DNA of 64,000 nt from Geodermatophilus ruber (GCF_900114385.1 NZ_FOSW01000004.1:62001-126000), one strand, 5' to 3'. Shown: positions 15,709 to 27,302, counted from the stretch's first letter. Notes: a model not told the origin generated them from the sequence alone. Made by a program: numbers and translations.

Positions 15709-18602
15709 GGCGCAACTTCGGGGTAGACGAGGGTGACGGCGATGAGGTCGGCGGAGGTGGCTTCGACGTCGTCGAGCCCGTTGGCCCACTCAGCGGACAG
15801 CCCGGCGTGGTGCTCGGCCACGGTGCGGGCGCGTGCGGCCGCGAGGCGGTCCAGGCGCGGGCGCAGGTCCGGGTCGCGCAGAACGTCGCGGGCATCCTCG
15901 ATGAGGTCGTCGCGGTACTGCTGGCCAGCGCCGCCGGGGCCTGTGAGCAGCGGCCACGGGTCCGGCACCGGGGAGCCGTCGCTCAGGCGGTACGCCAGGG
16001 GCACGATCTCTTCGAGGAGGACGGGCGGGTTGCCGCGAGCCACGTAACGGAACAGCACGTGCAGCACCAGGTGGGCGGCGTCGATGTTCGGGCTGATCCG
16101 TCCGGTGATGCGGCCCGTGCACTCGGGGAGTTGGGCCTTGTCGAGGGTGAGGTCGATGAGCCTGCGCATCAGCGGGTGCGCCAGGTCGATCATGTCGACC
16201 TCCGCATCATCGATCCCGGCGACCGGATCGAAGGTGTAGCGCTCCCGGGCGGTCACGGTGTCGGCGATCTCGCCCGGGATCGGGTGGATCGTGAAGGTCC
16301 CGTCGGTGTGCTCGGCGACGTCGCCTTGCAGTTCGCGGATGCAGGCTCGGGTGAAGGCGGCGATCCGCTGCGCCGAGCCGATCTCGTCGCGGGACCGGGA
16401 GAGGGCGGTCTCGATGGTGGCGAGGTCGATGTCGGACTGGCCGTAGAAGGATTCGACGCGCATCTTGTCGAGGCGGTCGGTGCCGCTGATGTTGGCCTCG
16501 GCGAGCCTGGCGAGTTCGGAGTCCAATTCGGTCAGATCGGCGTCGGCCTCCTCGGCGAACAGGCCGGGAATGGCCATCTGCCCGTGGCGGCGCTTTTCCT
16601 GCAGCGAGGCGCGGTAGGCCGAGCCGGGATCCGACAGGTGCAGCAGGATGTCGGAGTTGGCCAGGAAGGGCGGCACGAACCCGTAGTCGGCGCGCATCTG
16701 CTGGGCCTTGGTGTCGATCAGGTAGAGCAGGGCGGCGTCGAGCGGGTCGTCGTAGACGAGCGTGCGGATCCCGACGAAGGGCTCCTTCTGCTGGAACCGG
16801 TCAATGCGGCCGTTGCGCTGTTCGAGCCGGTTCGGGTTCCACGGCAACTCGTAGTGGACCAACTCCGCGCAGGCGCGCTGGAGGTTGAGGCCCTCGCTGA
16901 TGCAGTCGGTGGCGACGAGCACCGCCTTGGGTGCGCGCTCGAACGCCGCGAAGGTCTCGCTGCGCTGAGCGAGGCTCATCTGTCCGTGGATGGCGAACAC
17001 GGCCGCGCCGTGCAGCGCGGGCGTCTTCTTGTTTCGGCCGCTGGCGGCGTGTTCGAGCCGGTCGGCGAGGTAGTCGAGGGTGTCCTTGAACTTGGTGAAG
17101 ACGAGCACGCGAGCGGTGTCCGGGTGGGCCGCCATCCGCTCGGGCAGCAGCCGGAACAGTTCTTGCAGTTTCGGGTCCTTGGGCGGCGTGACCTTCTTCG
17201 CCGCGGCGGCGATCTCCTCCAGGCGGGCCAGTTCGTGTGCGGTCTGCAGGGTCGAGGCGGCTCGGTCGAGGTTGGCGGCGTCGCCCTCGTCGTTTTCGGT
17301 GAACAGTTGGTCGCTGGTCGCCTCGCGTGCGACGGCCACCTGCTTGGTGGTCGTGACGGCGGCCTGCTTGCGCAGGGTCTTCACCCGGTTCTCGACGGAC
17401 TTGCGCAGGGCGTACGGGCTGGACAGAGCCCGCTTCTGCAGGTGCGCGGCGATCCATCGGTCCACGGGCGCAGTTCCCGCGCCGTAGAGGTCTTCGGCGT
17501 AGCGGTGCAGCCCCTCCAGCAGGAGCCGCATGTCCGGGTACTTCGCCAGTTCGATGATCTGCTCGTCGGCGCGGCGCTTCGGGAACGGCGAGGTGACGCC
17601 CCGCTGCTCGTACCACGCCTCGATGTCGCGTCGTTGCCGCTGCACGACGTGGTGGGCCCGCGCGCGGTCGCGGTCGATGACCGGGCCGTCCGGCGTGTCG
17701 TGCACCAGCGTGGCGTCGAGCATCCTGAACAACGACGCGTATGAGTCGGTGTAGCCGTTGTGCGGGGTCGCGGTGAGCAGCAGGAGGTGCCGGGCCGCCG
17801 CGGCCGCCGCCTGTGCGAACTGCCAGCGCTCCATGTCCGGCTGCTGGTCCCGGTGCAGCGTGTGCGGCATCGCGCACAGGTGCGCCTCGTCGATCACGAC
17901 TAGGTCCCACGGATAGGCCAGCACCTGTTGGGTCCGGGTCTTGAGGTAGTCGATGCTGGCGATCACTACGTCGTGGGCCGACCACACGCTTTTGCCGGGC
18001 AGGAGTTTGCGCTCCAGGGCCGGGAGCAGATTGCCAGAGACGATGGTCGCGTCGATGTGGAAGAAGTGGTCGAGCGCGTCCCGCCACTGCTCACGCAGGT
18101 TGGCGGGCACGACGATGAGGACGCGCCGCGCTCGTCCTCGGGCCATCAACTCGGAAGCGACGAGCCCAGCCTCGATGGTCTTACCGGTTCCGACGTCATC
18201 GGCGATCAGGAGGCGCACCTGCTCGCTGCCCAACGCCATCAGCAGCGGCACGATTTGGTAGTCGGTGGGGATCGCTCGGGACCGCTGAAGACCCAGGATG
18301 GGCGCCGTCCCGTGCAGGAGGGAGAATCGCTGAGCGTCGAGCAGCAGGTCCTGCTGGCGCTGGTCTCCGACGGCCTCAGGTGCGGGTAACGGCAGCGCGC
18401 CCTCGTCGAGCCGCTCCAGCCCTCGGTGGAACCGGTGCGCTTGATTGTCCCGGCCGTCGAGGGCGGTGGCGCCGAAGATGTCCCCGTCGAGGTAGTCGAC
18501 CCGCCACAGCCGCTCGCGCATCCGGATCACTCGACCGGGCGCGAGCAAGTCGAGATCCGTTACGCCGTTTTCCGTCGAGAGATCAGTCTCGCTACTGGTC
18601 AT
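15705..18602 (-). CDS. DrmD-like SNF2-family helicase
   Basis: An SNF2/HepA-type SF2 ATPase of 965 residues and the first gene of the defence operon. It has Walker A DDVGTGKT (135-142), DEAH (238-241), motif III TATPHNG, the C-lobe signature ATDCISEGLNLQRA, and motif VI QRNGRIDR (595-602). The 130 residues before the ATPase include LLHGTAPILGLQRSRAIPTDYQ, typical of RapA/DrmD-like proteins. The C-terminal 300 residues are helical and unassigned. SNF2 proteins translocate on double-stranded DNA without unwinding it; DrmD is the equivalent in class 1 DISARM, though a generic SNF2 subunit of another restriction system cannot be excluded. Its TGA lies inside the ATGA overlap with the methyltransferase. 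The promoter is presumably in the repeat-bearing spacer to its right. Confidence 0.87.
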   Translation of the reverse strand: MTSSETDLSTENGVTDLDLLAPGRVIRMRERLWRVDYLDGDIFGATALDGRDNQAHRFHRGLERLDEGALPLPAPEAVGDQRQQDLLLDAQRFSLLHGTAPILGLQRSRAIPTDYQIVPLLMALGSEQVRLLIADDVGTGKTIEAGLVASELMARGRARRVLIVVPANLREQWRDALDHFFHIDATIVSGNLLPALERKLLPGKSVWSAHDVVIASIDYLKTRTQQVLAYPWDLVVIDEAHLCAMPHTLHRDQQPDMERWQFAQAAAAAARHLLLLTATPHNGYTDSYASLFRMLDATLVHDTPDGPVIDRDRARAHHVVQRQRRDIEAWYEQRGVTSPFPKRRADEQIIELAKYPDMRLLLEGLHRYAEDLYGAGTAPVDRWIAAHLQKRALSSPYALRKSVENRVKTLRKQAAVTTTKQVAVAREATSDQLFTENDEGDAANLDRAASTLQTAHELARLEEIAAAAKKVTPPKDPKLQELFRLLPERMAAHPDTARVLVFTKFKDTLDYLADRLEHAASGRNKKTPALHGAAVFAIHGQMSLAQRSETFAAFERAPKAVLVATDCISEGLNLQRACAELVHYELPWNPNRLEQRNGRIDRFQQKEPFVGIRTLVYDDPLDAALLYLIDTKAQQMRADYGFVPPFLANSDILLHLSDPGSAYRASLQEKRRHGQMAIPGLFAEEADADLTELDSELARLAEANISGTDRLDKMRVESFYGQSDIDLATIETALSRSRDEIGSAQRIAAFTRACIRELQGDVAEHTDGTFTIHPIPGEIADTVTARERYTFDPVAGIDDAEVDMIDLAHPLMRRLIDLTLDKAQLPECTGRITGRISPNIDAAHLVLHVLFRYVARGNPPVLLEEIVPLAYRLSDGSPVPDPWPLLTGPGGAGQQYRDDLIEDARDVLRDPDLRPRLDRLAAARARTVAEHHAGLSAEWANGLDDVEATSADLIAVTLVYPEVAP

Positions 18603-18986
18603 CGGCTGAAGGCCCGGCGCCGCGAGGCCGTGAACGGCAGAACAACTGAGGCGCTCTCGATGACCGGGTCAGCACCAGGGGTGAGAAGAACGCCTGCCTG
18701 GTTGAAGCCGACCTGATCGTCGACACTCGCTACCTGGGTCACCCTCGTTGCTCCCTGTCCCGCTTACCTGCTGTGCCCTTCAGTTGGCACCGCGTGACGG
18801 TAACTGAGAGTCCTGGAAGGTCAACGAAATGAGAGACGTCCTGTTCGAGGGACTCTTGCCGAGTGCTCGACACGCAGGATGTGGCTGGTCAAAGCGGAGG
18901 GAGTCGAGTGCTCAGGAGTCGCGGCGGCGTGGCGTGCCGTGCCCTCCTGGCCACCTGCAGCGTGCGAAGCGGAAATATGCCTCTCC

Positions 18987-19055
18987 GCCGCGGGACTCGG
19001 GAGCACTCCGGAGGAGTGCCGCGGGACTCGGGAGGAGTGCCGCGGGACTCGGGAG
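18987..19055. repeat. Three copies of a 17-bp direct repeat
   Basis: GCCGCGGGACTCGGGAG occurs exactly at 18987-19003, 19018-19034 and 19039-19055. The second and third copies are 21 bases apart, joined by GAGT. The first two are joined by a spacer that forms the palindrome CACTCCGGAGGAGTG. The array lies about 385 bases upstream of the defence operon start and about 240 bases from the tRNA gene, so it could be regulatory or a recombinase arm site. Confidence 0.7.
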
Positions 19056-19215
19056 TTCAGTGCGATCTGGACGCCACGGGCTCGAAGGAGGCCACGAGCG
19101 TCCACCCGGGGAGTCGGCGACTCAATCGGAGCGTGTGCACCCAGGTGCAGTCCAGTGACACCTCATGCAGCGTCCTGCTAGGGGGCTGGGCGAGAGGCCC
19201 CGATTCCGACCCAAT

Positions 19216-19233
19216 GTGACACGGGAGTGTCAC
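19216..19233. repeat. Short perfect hairpin beside tRNA-Arg
   Basis: GTGACAC and GTGTCAC (7-bp arms) flank a GGGA tetraloop, 60 bases beyond the tRNA 3' end. It could be a terminator of the tRNA transcript (minus strand) or part of an attachment site. A weak T tract is absent. Confidence 0.35.
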
Positions 19234-19292
19234 GCGACAGTCCTCACCACACGCCTAGTCGGCGCACATACCGCGCTGACCTGCGCATTCAG

Positions 19293-19368
19293 TGGTGGCC
19301 CCGAGAGGATTCGAACCTCCGACACACGGTTTAGGAAACCGTTGCTCTATCCCCTGAGCTACGGGGCC
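19293..19368 (-). tRNA. tRNA-Arg (anticodon CCU)
   Basis: The minus strand folds as a complete cloverleaf. The 7-bp acceptor stem GGCCCCG/CGGGGCC comes first, then a D arm with AGCTCAGGGGATAGAGCA. The anticodon stem-loop is GGTTTCCTAAACC with CCT as the anticodon, and the T arm contains GGTTCGAATCC. The 3' end reads GGCCACCA, so discriminator A and the terminal CCA are encoded (mature body without CCA ends at 19296). The 3' end faces the island, which is the usual target of tyrosine integrases. Confidence 0.96.
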
Positions 19369-19534
19369 GGAACGGACCGGCCGCACGCGCCGGGACGTCG
19401 GCCCCATCCTGGCACGTCCCCCCGGCGCTCCGACGGCGAGGCGAAACGTCCGGGCGCTGCGGGGCGTTACGGTTCCTGTACTCATGTCGTGTTCCGGCAA
19501 CGGCGCCGGGGCGAGCGGAGGTGGAACACCAGCG

Positions 19535-19855
19535 ATGGAGACGAGTGTGGTCGACGTCCCCGACCGGGGACGGTTCGAGATCCGCGCCGGCGACCGGGTC
19601 GTCGGTCTGGCCAGCTACCACGTCGAGGACGGCACGATGGCCCTGCCGCACACCGAGGTGGACCCGTCGGTCGGCGGCCAGGGCGTGGGATCGGCGTTGG
19701 TCGCCGGGGTCCTCGCCGCCGCGCGGGAGCGCAACCTGCACGTGCTGCCCTACTGCTCCTTCGTCCGCCACTACATCCAGGAGCATCCCGAGGAGCTGGA
19801 TCTGGTCGCCGAGGCCGACCGGCCGCACTTCGGGTTGGTCACCGCCGACCGCTGA
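19535..19855 (+). CDS. GNAT-family N-acetyltransferase-like protein
   Basis: A 106-residue short GNAT fold of the YjdJ/Gtn-like subgroup (N-acetyltransferase 14 type). The acetyl-CoA-binding signature is GGQGVGSALVAGVLAAARE (about residues 46-64), followed by LHVLPYCSFVRHYIQEHPE, whose Cys and the P-Y-C-x-F-V motif are typical of this subgroup. The frame extends back to 19484, but ATG 19535 has GGAGGTGG about 10 bases upstream and begins right at the conserved region. The substrate is unknown. It is the first clearly chromosomal gene after the tRNA. Confidence 0.85.
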   Translation: METSVVDVPDRGRFEIRAGDRVVGLASYHVEDGTMALPHTEVDPSVGGQGVGSALVAGVLAAARERNLHVLPYCSFVRHYIQEHPEELDLVAEADRPHFGLVTADR

Positions 19856-19891
19856 CCTGCGTCGGCACCCGCGGCTGTCTACGCTCCGCGG

Positions 19892-20155
19892 GTGCCGATC
19901 GCGCTGCTGTGGGCCCGCCGCGACCTGCGGGTCGGTGACCACCCGGCGCTGCTGGCCGCCCGCGACGCCGCCGGCCCCGATGGCGTCCACGTACGGCGGT
20001 GGGTGCCCGAACTGCGCGACGTCCCCACCCGCTACGTGCACGAGCCGTGGCGGGCGCCGGACGACGTCCCGGCCGGCTGTCCCGAGCCGATCGTCGACCA
20101 TGCCGAGGAGCGCCGGATCGCCCTCGACCGCTGCGGGAGGGTGCGCCGTGCCTGA
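19892..20155 (+). pseudogene. Internally deleted photolyase remnant
   Basis: The 87-residue frame reads as the two ends of a DNA photolyase joined in frame. Residues 1-27 ([19 protein letters not shown]) match the start of the N-terminal alpha/beta domain. Residues 30-87 ([20 protein letters not shown], then [11 protein letters not shown]) match the C-terminal end of the FAD-binding domain. About 350 internal residues, including most of the FAD site, are missing, so it cannot be an active photolyase. It starts with GTG and ends inside the next gene with an 8-base overlap, so an intact gene was probably coupled to the glycosylase. Because the frame stays open, it may be a recent deletion or a retained mini-protein. 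Confidence 0.75.
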
Positions 20156-20957
20156 GGGGCACACGCTGTTCCGGCTGGCCCGCGAGCAGTCGCTCGCGTT
20201 CGTCGGCCGGCCGGTGCACGTCACCAGCCCGCAGGGCCGGTTCTCCGCGGGCGCGGCGTTGCTCGACGGCCGGGTGCTCGACGAGGTGACCTCCTACGGC
20301 AAGCACCTGTTCGCCCGCTTCGGCGCCGACACACTGCACGTGCACCTCGGGCTCTACGGCCAGTACACGTCCGGCACCGGCACCCCGCCACCCCCGCGGG
20401 GGGCGGTGCGGATGCGCTGGGAGGGCGACGCGCCCGACGGCGGGGGCGCGTGGACCGACCTGCGCGGCGCCACCGCCTGCGAGGTGCTCACGGCCCCGGA
20501 GGTCGACCGGATCCTGGCCCGCCTGGGCCCCGACCCACTGCGGCCCCGGACCGACGGCATGCTCGCCCACCGGCGCATCGCGGGCAGCCGGACCGCCGTC
20601 GGCGCGCTGCTCATGGACCAGTCGGTACTCGCCGGGGTCGGCAACGTCTACCGCGCCGAACTGCTGTTCCGGCACCGCCTCTCGCCCTTCCGCCCGGGCC
20701 GCGACGTCGGCGCCGAGCTGTGGGGGCGGATGTGGGCCGACCTGGTCGCCCTGATGCGCTCCGGCGTCCGGATGGGGCGCATCGTGACCACGCTGCCCGG
20801 TGACCGCACCCGCCGGCGGGGCGCGGTGCAGCGGGACGATGCGCACTACGTGTACCGCCGCACCGGCCTGCCCTGCCGGGTCTGCGGGACCGAGGTGCGC
20901 ACCCAGGAGATGGCCGGCCGCAACCTCTACTGGTGCGACGTGTGCCAAGCAGCCTGA
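20148..20957 (+). CDS. nei: Fpg/Nei-family DNA glycosylase/AP lyase
   Basis: A base-excision repair enzyme of 269 residues. After the initiating GTG the protein begins [10 protein letters not shown]; Pro2 is the Schiff-base nucleophile and Glu3 the conserved acid of the Fpg/Nei fold. The helix-two-turn-helix region reads [18 protein letters not shown], and the C-terminal zinc finger has [25 protein letters not shown]-type spacing. The GHTL start points to Nei (endonuclease VIII), which excises oxidised pyrimidines, rather than MutM (PELPEVE). It overlaps the photolyase remnant by 8 bases, forming what was once a repair operon. Confidence 0.92.
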   Translation: MPEGHTLFRLAREQSLAFVGRPVHVTSPQGRFSAGAALLDGRVLDEVTSYGKHLFARFGADTLHVHLGLYGQYTSGTGTPPPPRGAVRMRWEGDAPDGGGAWTDLRGATACEVLTAPEVDRILARLGPDPLRPRTDGMLAHRRIAGSRTAVGALLMDQSVLAGVGNVYRAELLFRHRLSPFRPGRDVGAELWGRMWADLVALMRSGVRMGRIVTTLPGDRTRRRGAVQRDDAHYVYRRTGLPCRVCGTEVRTQEMAGRNLYWCDVCQAA

Positions 20958-21006
20958 CCTAGCCGGGTCGGTGCCCGCCGCCTCACGGCTGGGTATCGTG
21001 CGCGGG

Positions 21007-21831
21007 ATGCCGAGCCCGGTGCGTGCCGTCGCGCTCGCCGCGCTCGCGGGCCTGCTGCTGGTCCTGGGTGTGCCGGTCGCCGCGGCCGACACCTCCGACG
21101 GGCATCGCGAGGTGGGCTACGACGTCTCCTACCCGCAGTGCGACGAGGACCTGCCCGACGGCCCCGCCTTCGCGATCATCGGGGTCAACGGCGGGATCGC
21201 CACCCGGCCCAACCCCTGCCTGGCCGAGCAGCTGGAGTGGGCGGCCGGGTCATCGGGCGCGGTCCCGGAGCAGCCGCCCGTGCAGCTGTACGTCAACACG
21301 GCCAACCCGGGCCAGGTCCGGGACGAGGTCAGCAGCTGGCCACTGGCCGGCGACACGCCCTACGGCACCTGCCGCGGTGAGAACGACCTCGCCTGCTCCT
21401 GGCAGTACGGGTGGATCCGCGCATACGTCGACGCCCAGGCGTTCCTGCCCCTCGCCGCGACCGACGCCGGCCTCCCGACCGACCCGGCCGCCTACCGGTG
21501 GTGGCTGGACGTCGAGACCATGAACACCTGGCAGACCGGCTCGTCGGACGCCCGCGCGCGCAACCGCGCCTCCCTGGAGGGGATGACCGCCTACCTGACC
21601 GGGAAGGGCGGGCAGGTGGGCGTCTACTCGACCGACCTCCAGTGGCGGCGGATCGTCGGCGACGTGCCACCCGACAGCCCGCTGCACGAGCTGGACAGCT
21701 GGCTGGCCGGGGCGAGCACCGCGCGGGAGGCCCGGGCCACCTGCCGGCAGGCGCCGCTGGTGCCCGGCGGCCGGGTCGTCCTCACCCAGTACGTGACCCG
21801 CGGACTGGACCACGATCACTCCTGCGCCTGA
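21007..21831 (+). CDS. Secreted GH25-like (TIM-barrel) protein
   Basis: A 274-residue exported protein. The N terminus is a signal peptide (AALAGLLLVLGVPVAAADT, cleavage probably after AAA near residue 26). The mature part begins GYDVSYPQCD and has IIGVNGG, LYVNTANPG, WLDVETMNTWQ and GVYSTDLQW, the strand pattern of the GH25/DUF1906 lysozyme-like barrel. The Asp-x-Glu of WLDVET is the expected catalytic region. Four or more cysteines could form disulfides. Such proteins act on cell-wall polymers, but the substrate is not proven. The ATG at 21007 is preferred because it begins the signal peptide. Confidence 0.8.
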   Translation: MPSPVRAVALAALAGLLLVLGVPVAAADTSDGHREVGYDVSYPQCDEDLPDGPAFAIIGVNGGIATRPNPCLAEQLEWAAGSSGAVPEQPPVQLYVNTANPGQVRDEVSSWPLAGDTPYGTCRGENDLACSWQYGWIRAYVDAQAFLPLAATDAGLPTDPAAYRWWLDVETMNTWQTGSSDARARNRASLEGMTAYLTGKGGQVGVYSTDLQWRRIVGDVPPDSPLHELDSWLAGASTAREARATCRQAPLVPGGRVVLTQYVTRGLDHDHSCA

Positions 21832-21867
21832 GCCGGCCCTGGTGCATCCGGCCCCGGCCGGGTCAGG
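21827..21867. terminator. Imperfect GC hairpin after the GH25-like gene
   Basis: CCTGAGCCGGCC (21827-21838) pairs with GGCCGGGTCAGG (21856-21867) at 11 of 12 positions, with a 17-base loop. It starts over the stop codon and ends just before the next start codon, so it could act as an attenuator or partial terminator between the two genes. Confidence 0.4.
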
Positions 21868-23283
21868 ATGCCTCTCGTGTCGGTCGACGATCACCTCGGT
21901 CCCCCGTCCCCCCGACCGCTGCGCGTGGCGATCGTCGGCGCCGGCCCCGCCGGCATCTACGCCGCCGAGGCACTGACCCGCCAGCAGGAGATCCCGGTGG
22001 CCGTGGACCTCCTGGACCGGCTGCCCACCCCGTTCGGCCTGGTCCGCCACGGCATCGCCCCCGACCACCCGAAGATGCGAGCCATCCGCGACACCCTGCA
22101 CCGGGCCCTGGACCACCCGTCGGTGCGGTTCGTGGGCAATGTCGAGATCGGCAGGGACCTCTCCTGCGGCGAGCTGCTCGAGGCCGTGGACGCCGTGATC
22201 TACACCTACGGAGCGGCGCGGGACCGGCAGCTGGCCATCCCCGGCGAGGAGCTTCCCGGCAGCCTGGCCGCCACCGACCTCGTCGCCTGGTACACCGGCC
22301 ACCCCGACGCCGACCGCGCGACGGTGGAGGCCGCCCTCGCCCGCGCCCGCTCGGTGGTGGTGGTCGGCGTGGGCAACGTCGCGCTCGACGTGGCCCGCGT
22401 GCTGGCCCGCACACCCGCGGAGCTGGAGGCGACCGACATGCCCCAGCACGTCCTCGACGCGCTGGCCGCCGCGCCGGTGGCGGAGGTGACGATCCTGGGC
22501 CGCCGCGGGCCGGCGCAGGCCACCTTCACCACCCAGGAGCTGCGCGAGCTCGGCGAGCTGGCCGAGGCCACCGTGCTGGTCGACCCGGCCGACCTCGAGC
22601 AGGACCCGTCCGCCGCGGAGCGGGCCGCCACCGACCGGGTCGTCGGCCGCAACCTGGCGGTGCTGGCCGGGTGGGCCGGGCACGCGCCGCAACCGGGCCG
22701 GACGCGGGTCCGGCTGCGGTTCTTCGGCCGCCCGGTGCGGCTGCTCGGCGAGGACCGGGTGACCGGCGTGGAGGTCGAGCGCACCGAGGTGGACGCCGAT
22801 GGTCGCGCCTCGGGCACCGGAGAGGTCAGCGCGCTCCCCGCCGACCTCGTCGTCCGCTCGGTCGGGTACCGCGGCTGCGGGCTGCCCGAGCTGCCGCTGG
22901 ACGCCGGCCGCGGGGTCGTGCCGAACGAGGCCGGTCGGGTGCTGCGCGACGGCCGGCCCGCACCGCGCGAGTACGTGGCCGGCTGGATCAAGCGTGGCCC
23001 CACCGGCGTCGTCGGCACCAACAAGCACGACGCCCGCGAGACGGTCACCGCCCTGCTGGAGGACGCGACCGCCGGGGTCCTGCGCCCCCGAGGAGGTTCG
23101 AAGAACGACCTGGTGGCCGAGCTGCGGGCCCGCGGCGCCGACCCGGTGCTGCTGGAGGACTGGCGGGCGATCGACGCCGCCGAGGTCGCGCTGGGCGCCA
23201 CGAGAGGGCGGGCGCGGACCACGCTGCACCAGTGGGAGACGCTGATGGCGGCGGTCCGGGAGGCGGCCGCCCGAGCGCGCTGA
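21868..23283 (+). CDS. fprA: Ferredoxin-NADP(+) reductase, FprA type
   Basis: An FAD-dependent NADPH-ferredoxin reductase of 471 residues, of the adrenodoxin-reductase family. The FAD Rossmann motif is VAIVGAGPAGIYAAE (about 20-34). The family signature TPFGLVRHGIAPDHP follows, as does the NADPH motif VVVVGVGNVALDVARVL (about 152-168). Near the C terminus WIKRGPTGVVGTNKHDA matches the conserved FAD-contact segment. It transfers electrons from NADPH to ferredoxin for cytochromes P450, Fe-S assembly and similar uses. It converges on the phosphatase gene with only 2 bases between stops. A GTG at codon 4 is an alternative start. Confidence 0.93.
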   Translation: MPLVSVDDHLGPPSPRPLRVAIVGAGPAGIYAAEALTRQQEIPVAVDLLDRLPTPFGLVRHGIAPDHPKMRAIRDTLHRALDHPSVRFVGNVEIGRDLSCGELLEAVDAVIYTYGAARDRQLAIPGEELPGSLAATDLVAWYTGHPDADRATVEAALARARSVVVVGVGNVALDVARVLARTPAELEATDMPQHVLDALAAAPVAEVTILGRRGPAQATFTTQELRELGELAEATVLVDPADLEQDPSAAERAATDRVVGRNLAVLAGWAGHAPQPGRTRVRLRFFGRPVRLLGEDRVTGVEVERTEVDADGRASGTGEVSALPADLVVRSVGYRGCGLPELPLDAGRGVVPNEAGRVLRDGRPAPREYVAGWIKRGPTGVVGTNKHDARETVTALLEDATAGVLRPRGGSKNDLVAELRARGADPVLLEDWRAIDAAEVALGATRGRARTTLHQWETLMAAVREAAARAR

Positions 23284-23285
23284 CC

Positions 23286-24387
23286 TCAGCGGAGAGCGCT
23301 CAGCAGCTCCCGCGCGGTCCTCTCGCTGCCGGCGGCGACCAGCCGGATCAGCGTCCCGGTGTCCGGCTGCAGCGCCAGCGGCCCGCCGTCCGGGGTGAGC
23401 GCCACCCCGCCGGCAGCGGCGAGGACGGCGAGCCCGCCGGCGACGTCGTGCACGTGCGTGCCGCTGCGGTCGACGTCCTGCCAGGCCGCGGCCGACCCGT
23501 CGGCGACCAGGCACAGGTCCACCGCGGTGCAGCCGGTGACCCGGACCCGGCGGGCGGTCGTGGGCACGGCGACGGTGCCGCCACCCGGGGCGCTGGGGAC
23601 CAGCACCGTCCCGCCGGGACGGGGCCCGACCGGCGCCCCGTCGCGCCGGGCCCCCGCGCCCACCGCACCCTCCCAGCGCCGGCCCGAGGACAGGTCGACG
23701 ACGAGCCCGGCCACCGGCCGGCCGCCCTGCACCAGCGCGGCCGAGAAGGCCCACGGCGGCAGGCCGGCGCGGAAGTTGCCGGTGCCGTCGAGCGGGTCCA
23801 GCACGACCCACGGCGTCCCGTCGGCCACCGGGCGGTCGGGGCGTTCCTCGCTGAGCAGGGGCACGCCGAGCGGGGTCAGCACCTGCGCCGCGGCGAGCTG
23901 CGCGGCCTCGTCCGCGGGCAGCGCCGGGCTGCCGTCGTCCTTCACCCCGCCGGGGCCGGCATCCCGGGTGAGGGCGACGGCCGCCTCGACCCGGGTGGCG
24001 GCCAGCGCGGCGAGGTGCAGGAACCGGTGGGCCAGGGGCGCCTCGGCGGGCGGCTCCGGCACGGGCAGGACGTCACCGCGCCGCTCGTCGCGCACCCGCC
24101 CGCAGCCCCAGGAGGCGGCGGCCGCGAGGACCCCCGGCTGGTCGATGCCGACGCCCGCGCGGCGCACCAGCACCGTCTCGGCCGTGCCGTCCTCGGCCCA
24201 CTCCCGGCGCAGCAGGCCCCACCGGCCGAACGGCCCGGTCAGCAGCCGCAGCGAGGGGTCGTGGCGGGCCGCGGCGAGCGCGGCCGGGGCGATCCCGGAG
24301 GCAGCCGCGACTGCCCGGACCTCCTCGCCGGTCGTGGCCACGCGCAGGTCGACCGGCCCGGGGCCGGCCCGCCCCTCGACCTCCGGC

Positions 24388-24395
<8 letters not shown>
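23286..24395 (-). CDS. Inositol-monophosphatase-family protein with extra N-terminal domain
   Basis: A 369-residue protein with the lithium-sensitive phosphatase fold in its last 240 residues. LLSEER (metal-binding Glu), [17 protein letters not shown] (the DPxDGT metal site, about 195-210) and [17 protein letters not shown] (equivalent of WDxAAG, with His-Asp in place of Trp-Asp) are visible. Residues 1-125 are an additional domain, Ala/Arg-rich, with [22 protein letters not shown] resembling a small helical or GNAT-like module I cannot assign. The substrate could be inositol phosphate, histidinol phosphate or PAP. It overlaps the PEP carboxylase end by 8 bases. Confidence 0.8.
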
Positions 24396-27183
<2,788 letters not shown>

Positions 27184-27302
27184 CGCCCGAGTATCGGCGC
27201 TCGGTGTGACGCGTGCGTGTCATGGCGGACGCCCGGTCCGCGCGCCGTGGTCCGAGCCGCCTCCGCATGTCGGCCGCGCCCGCCGCGGCCGGCCGACCTA
27301 GC

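Larger units (their letters stand above)
18603..19292. other. Gene-free spacer between defence operon and tRNA-Arg
   Basis: About 690 bases with no credible gene; the open frames here overlap in several frames and look like composition artefacts. Structures seen are an interrupted palindrome TCAGTT...AACTGA (18780-18807), three copies of a 17-bp direct repeat (18987-19055), and a 7-bp hairpin GTGACAC/GTGTCAC (19216-19233). It should contain the operon promoter and, beside the tRNA 3' end, the attachment site of the island. Confidence 0.55.

Noticed and set aside
18987-19055. CRISPR array
   Set aside because: Only three 17-bp repeats with unequal spacing (14 and 4 bases) and no cas genes nearby.
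18829-19219. Several overlapping open frames in the spacer left of the tRNA
   Set aside because: Three frames on two strands are open together, with no domain or ribosome binding site; the region is repeat-rich and treated as non-coding.
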